A stretch of DNA of 64,000 nt from positions 31,587,902 to 31,651,901 of the forward strand of contig OU452198.1 in the NCBI GenBank assembly GCA_911728435.2, written 5' to 3'. Shown piece after piece: positions 63,020 through 64,000 of this stretch (its first letter is position 1; each line of letters begins with the position of its first letter). Below the pieces are notes generated by a model. The model made no database searches, had not been told where the DNA came from, and was given only the letters and a program-made list of their open reading frames with translations. The DNA comes from Apoderus coryli. Taxonomy: Eukaryota > Arthropoda > Insecta > Coleoptera > Attelabidae. Made by a program: the position numbers and the translations under genes.

Positions 63020-64000
<981 letters not shown>

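Overview
The window looks like a piece of an AT-rich, transposon-dense insect (or other arthropod) genome. The evidence is two spliced housekeeping genes with animal-type proteins, long introns, GT-AG splice sites, and a repeat load of mariner/rosa, Tc1, piggyBac, Harbinger, RTE, CR1/Jockey and Penelope-like sequence. I cannot fix the order of insect from sequence alone.

Host genes. Proline dehydrogenase (PRODH, Drosophila slgA type) lies on the + strand. Eight exons from 33677 to 57401 encode 514 residues through the stop; the 5' exon or exons with the mitochondrial targeting peptide were not found. A tail-to-tail neighbour on the - strand is the 3' end of EFTUD2 (U5 snRNP 116 kDa GTPase, Snu114), with two exons at 63891-64000 and 63020-63226. 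Everything else that I can identify is mobile DNA or its remains.

Layout. 1-2450: an uninterrupted non-LTR retrotransposon ORF on the - strand, running off the left edge and apparently inserted next to a gypsy gag fragment. 2.7-11.1 kb: rosa-like mariner elements with very long inverted repeats (5402-7479, 8347-9885), a Harbinger element with a TTA duplication (4101-4827), a minisatellite and MITEs. 12-18 kb: Tc1 and LINE fragments and a nearly whole RTE retrotransposon (13010-16285). 19770-24562: one mariner containing a MITE, a piggyBac derivative, a second mariner and a small unknown insert. 25-33 kb: MITEs, another rosa element, a tRNA-derived SINE, and a Tc1 split by a LINE (30179-33244). 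33.7-57.4 kb: PRODH, with introns filled by two rosa elements, Penelope-like pieces carrying hammerhead-like motifs, two copies of a 1.5-kb palindromic composite MITE, and another mariner. 57.9-63 kb: LINE fragment, MITE, and about 3 kb with no recognisable feature before EFTUD2.

Most interesting. A complete canonical type I hammerhead ribozyme fold occurs in a PRODH intron (50174-50227). A second copy of the same repeat in the EFTUD2 intron has lost its GAAA core but has a perfectly paired stem I of different sequence. A separate set of Penelope-like repeats carries hammerhead-like cores whose stem II covaries between copies. A possible alternative PRODH last exon (57471-57610) joins in frame to an internal donor. 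Several near-perfect short hairpins look like template-switch events.
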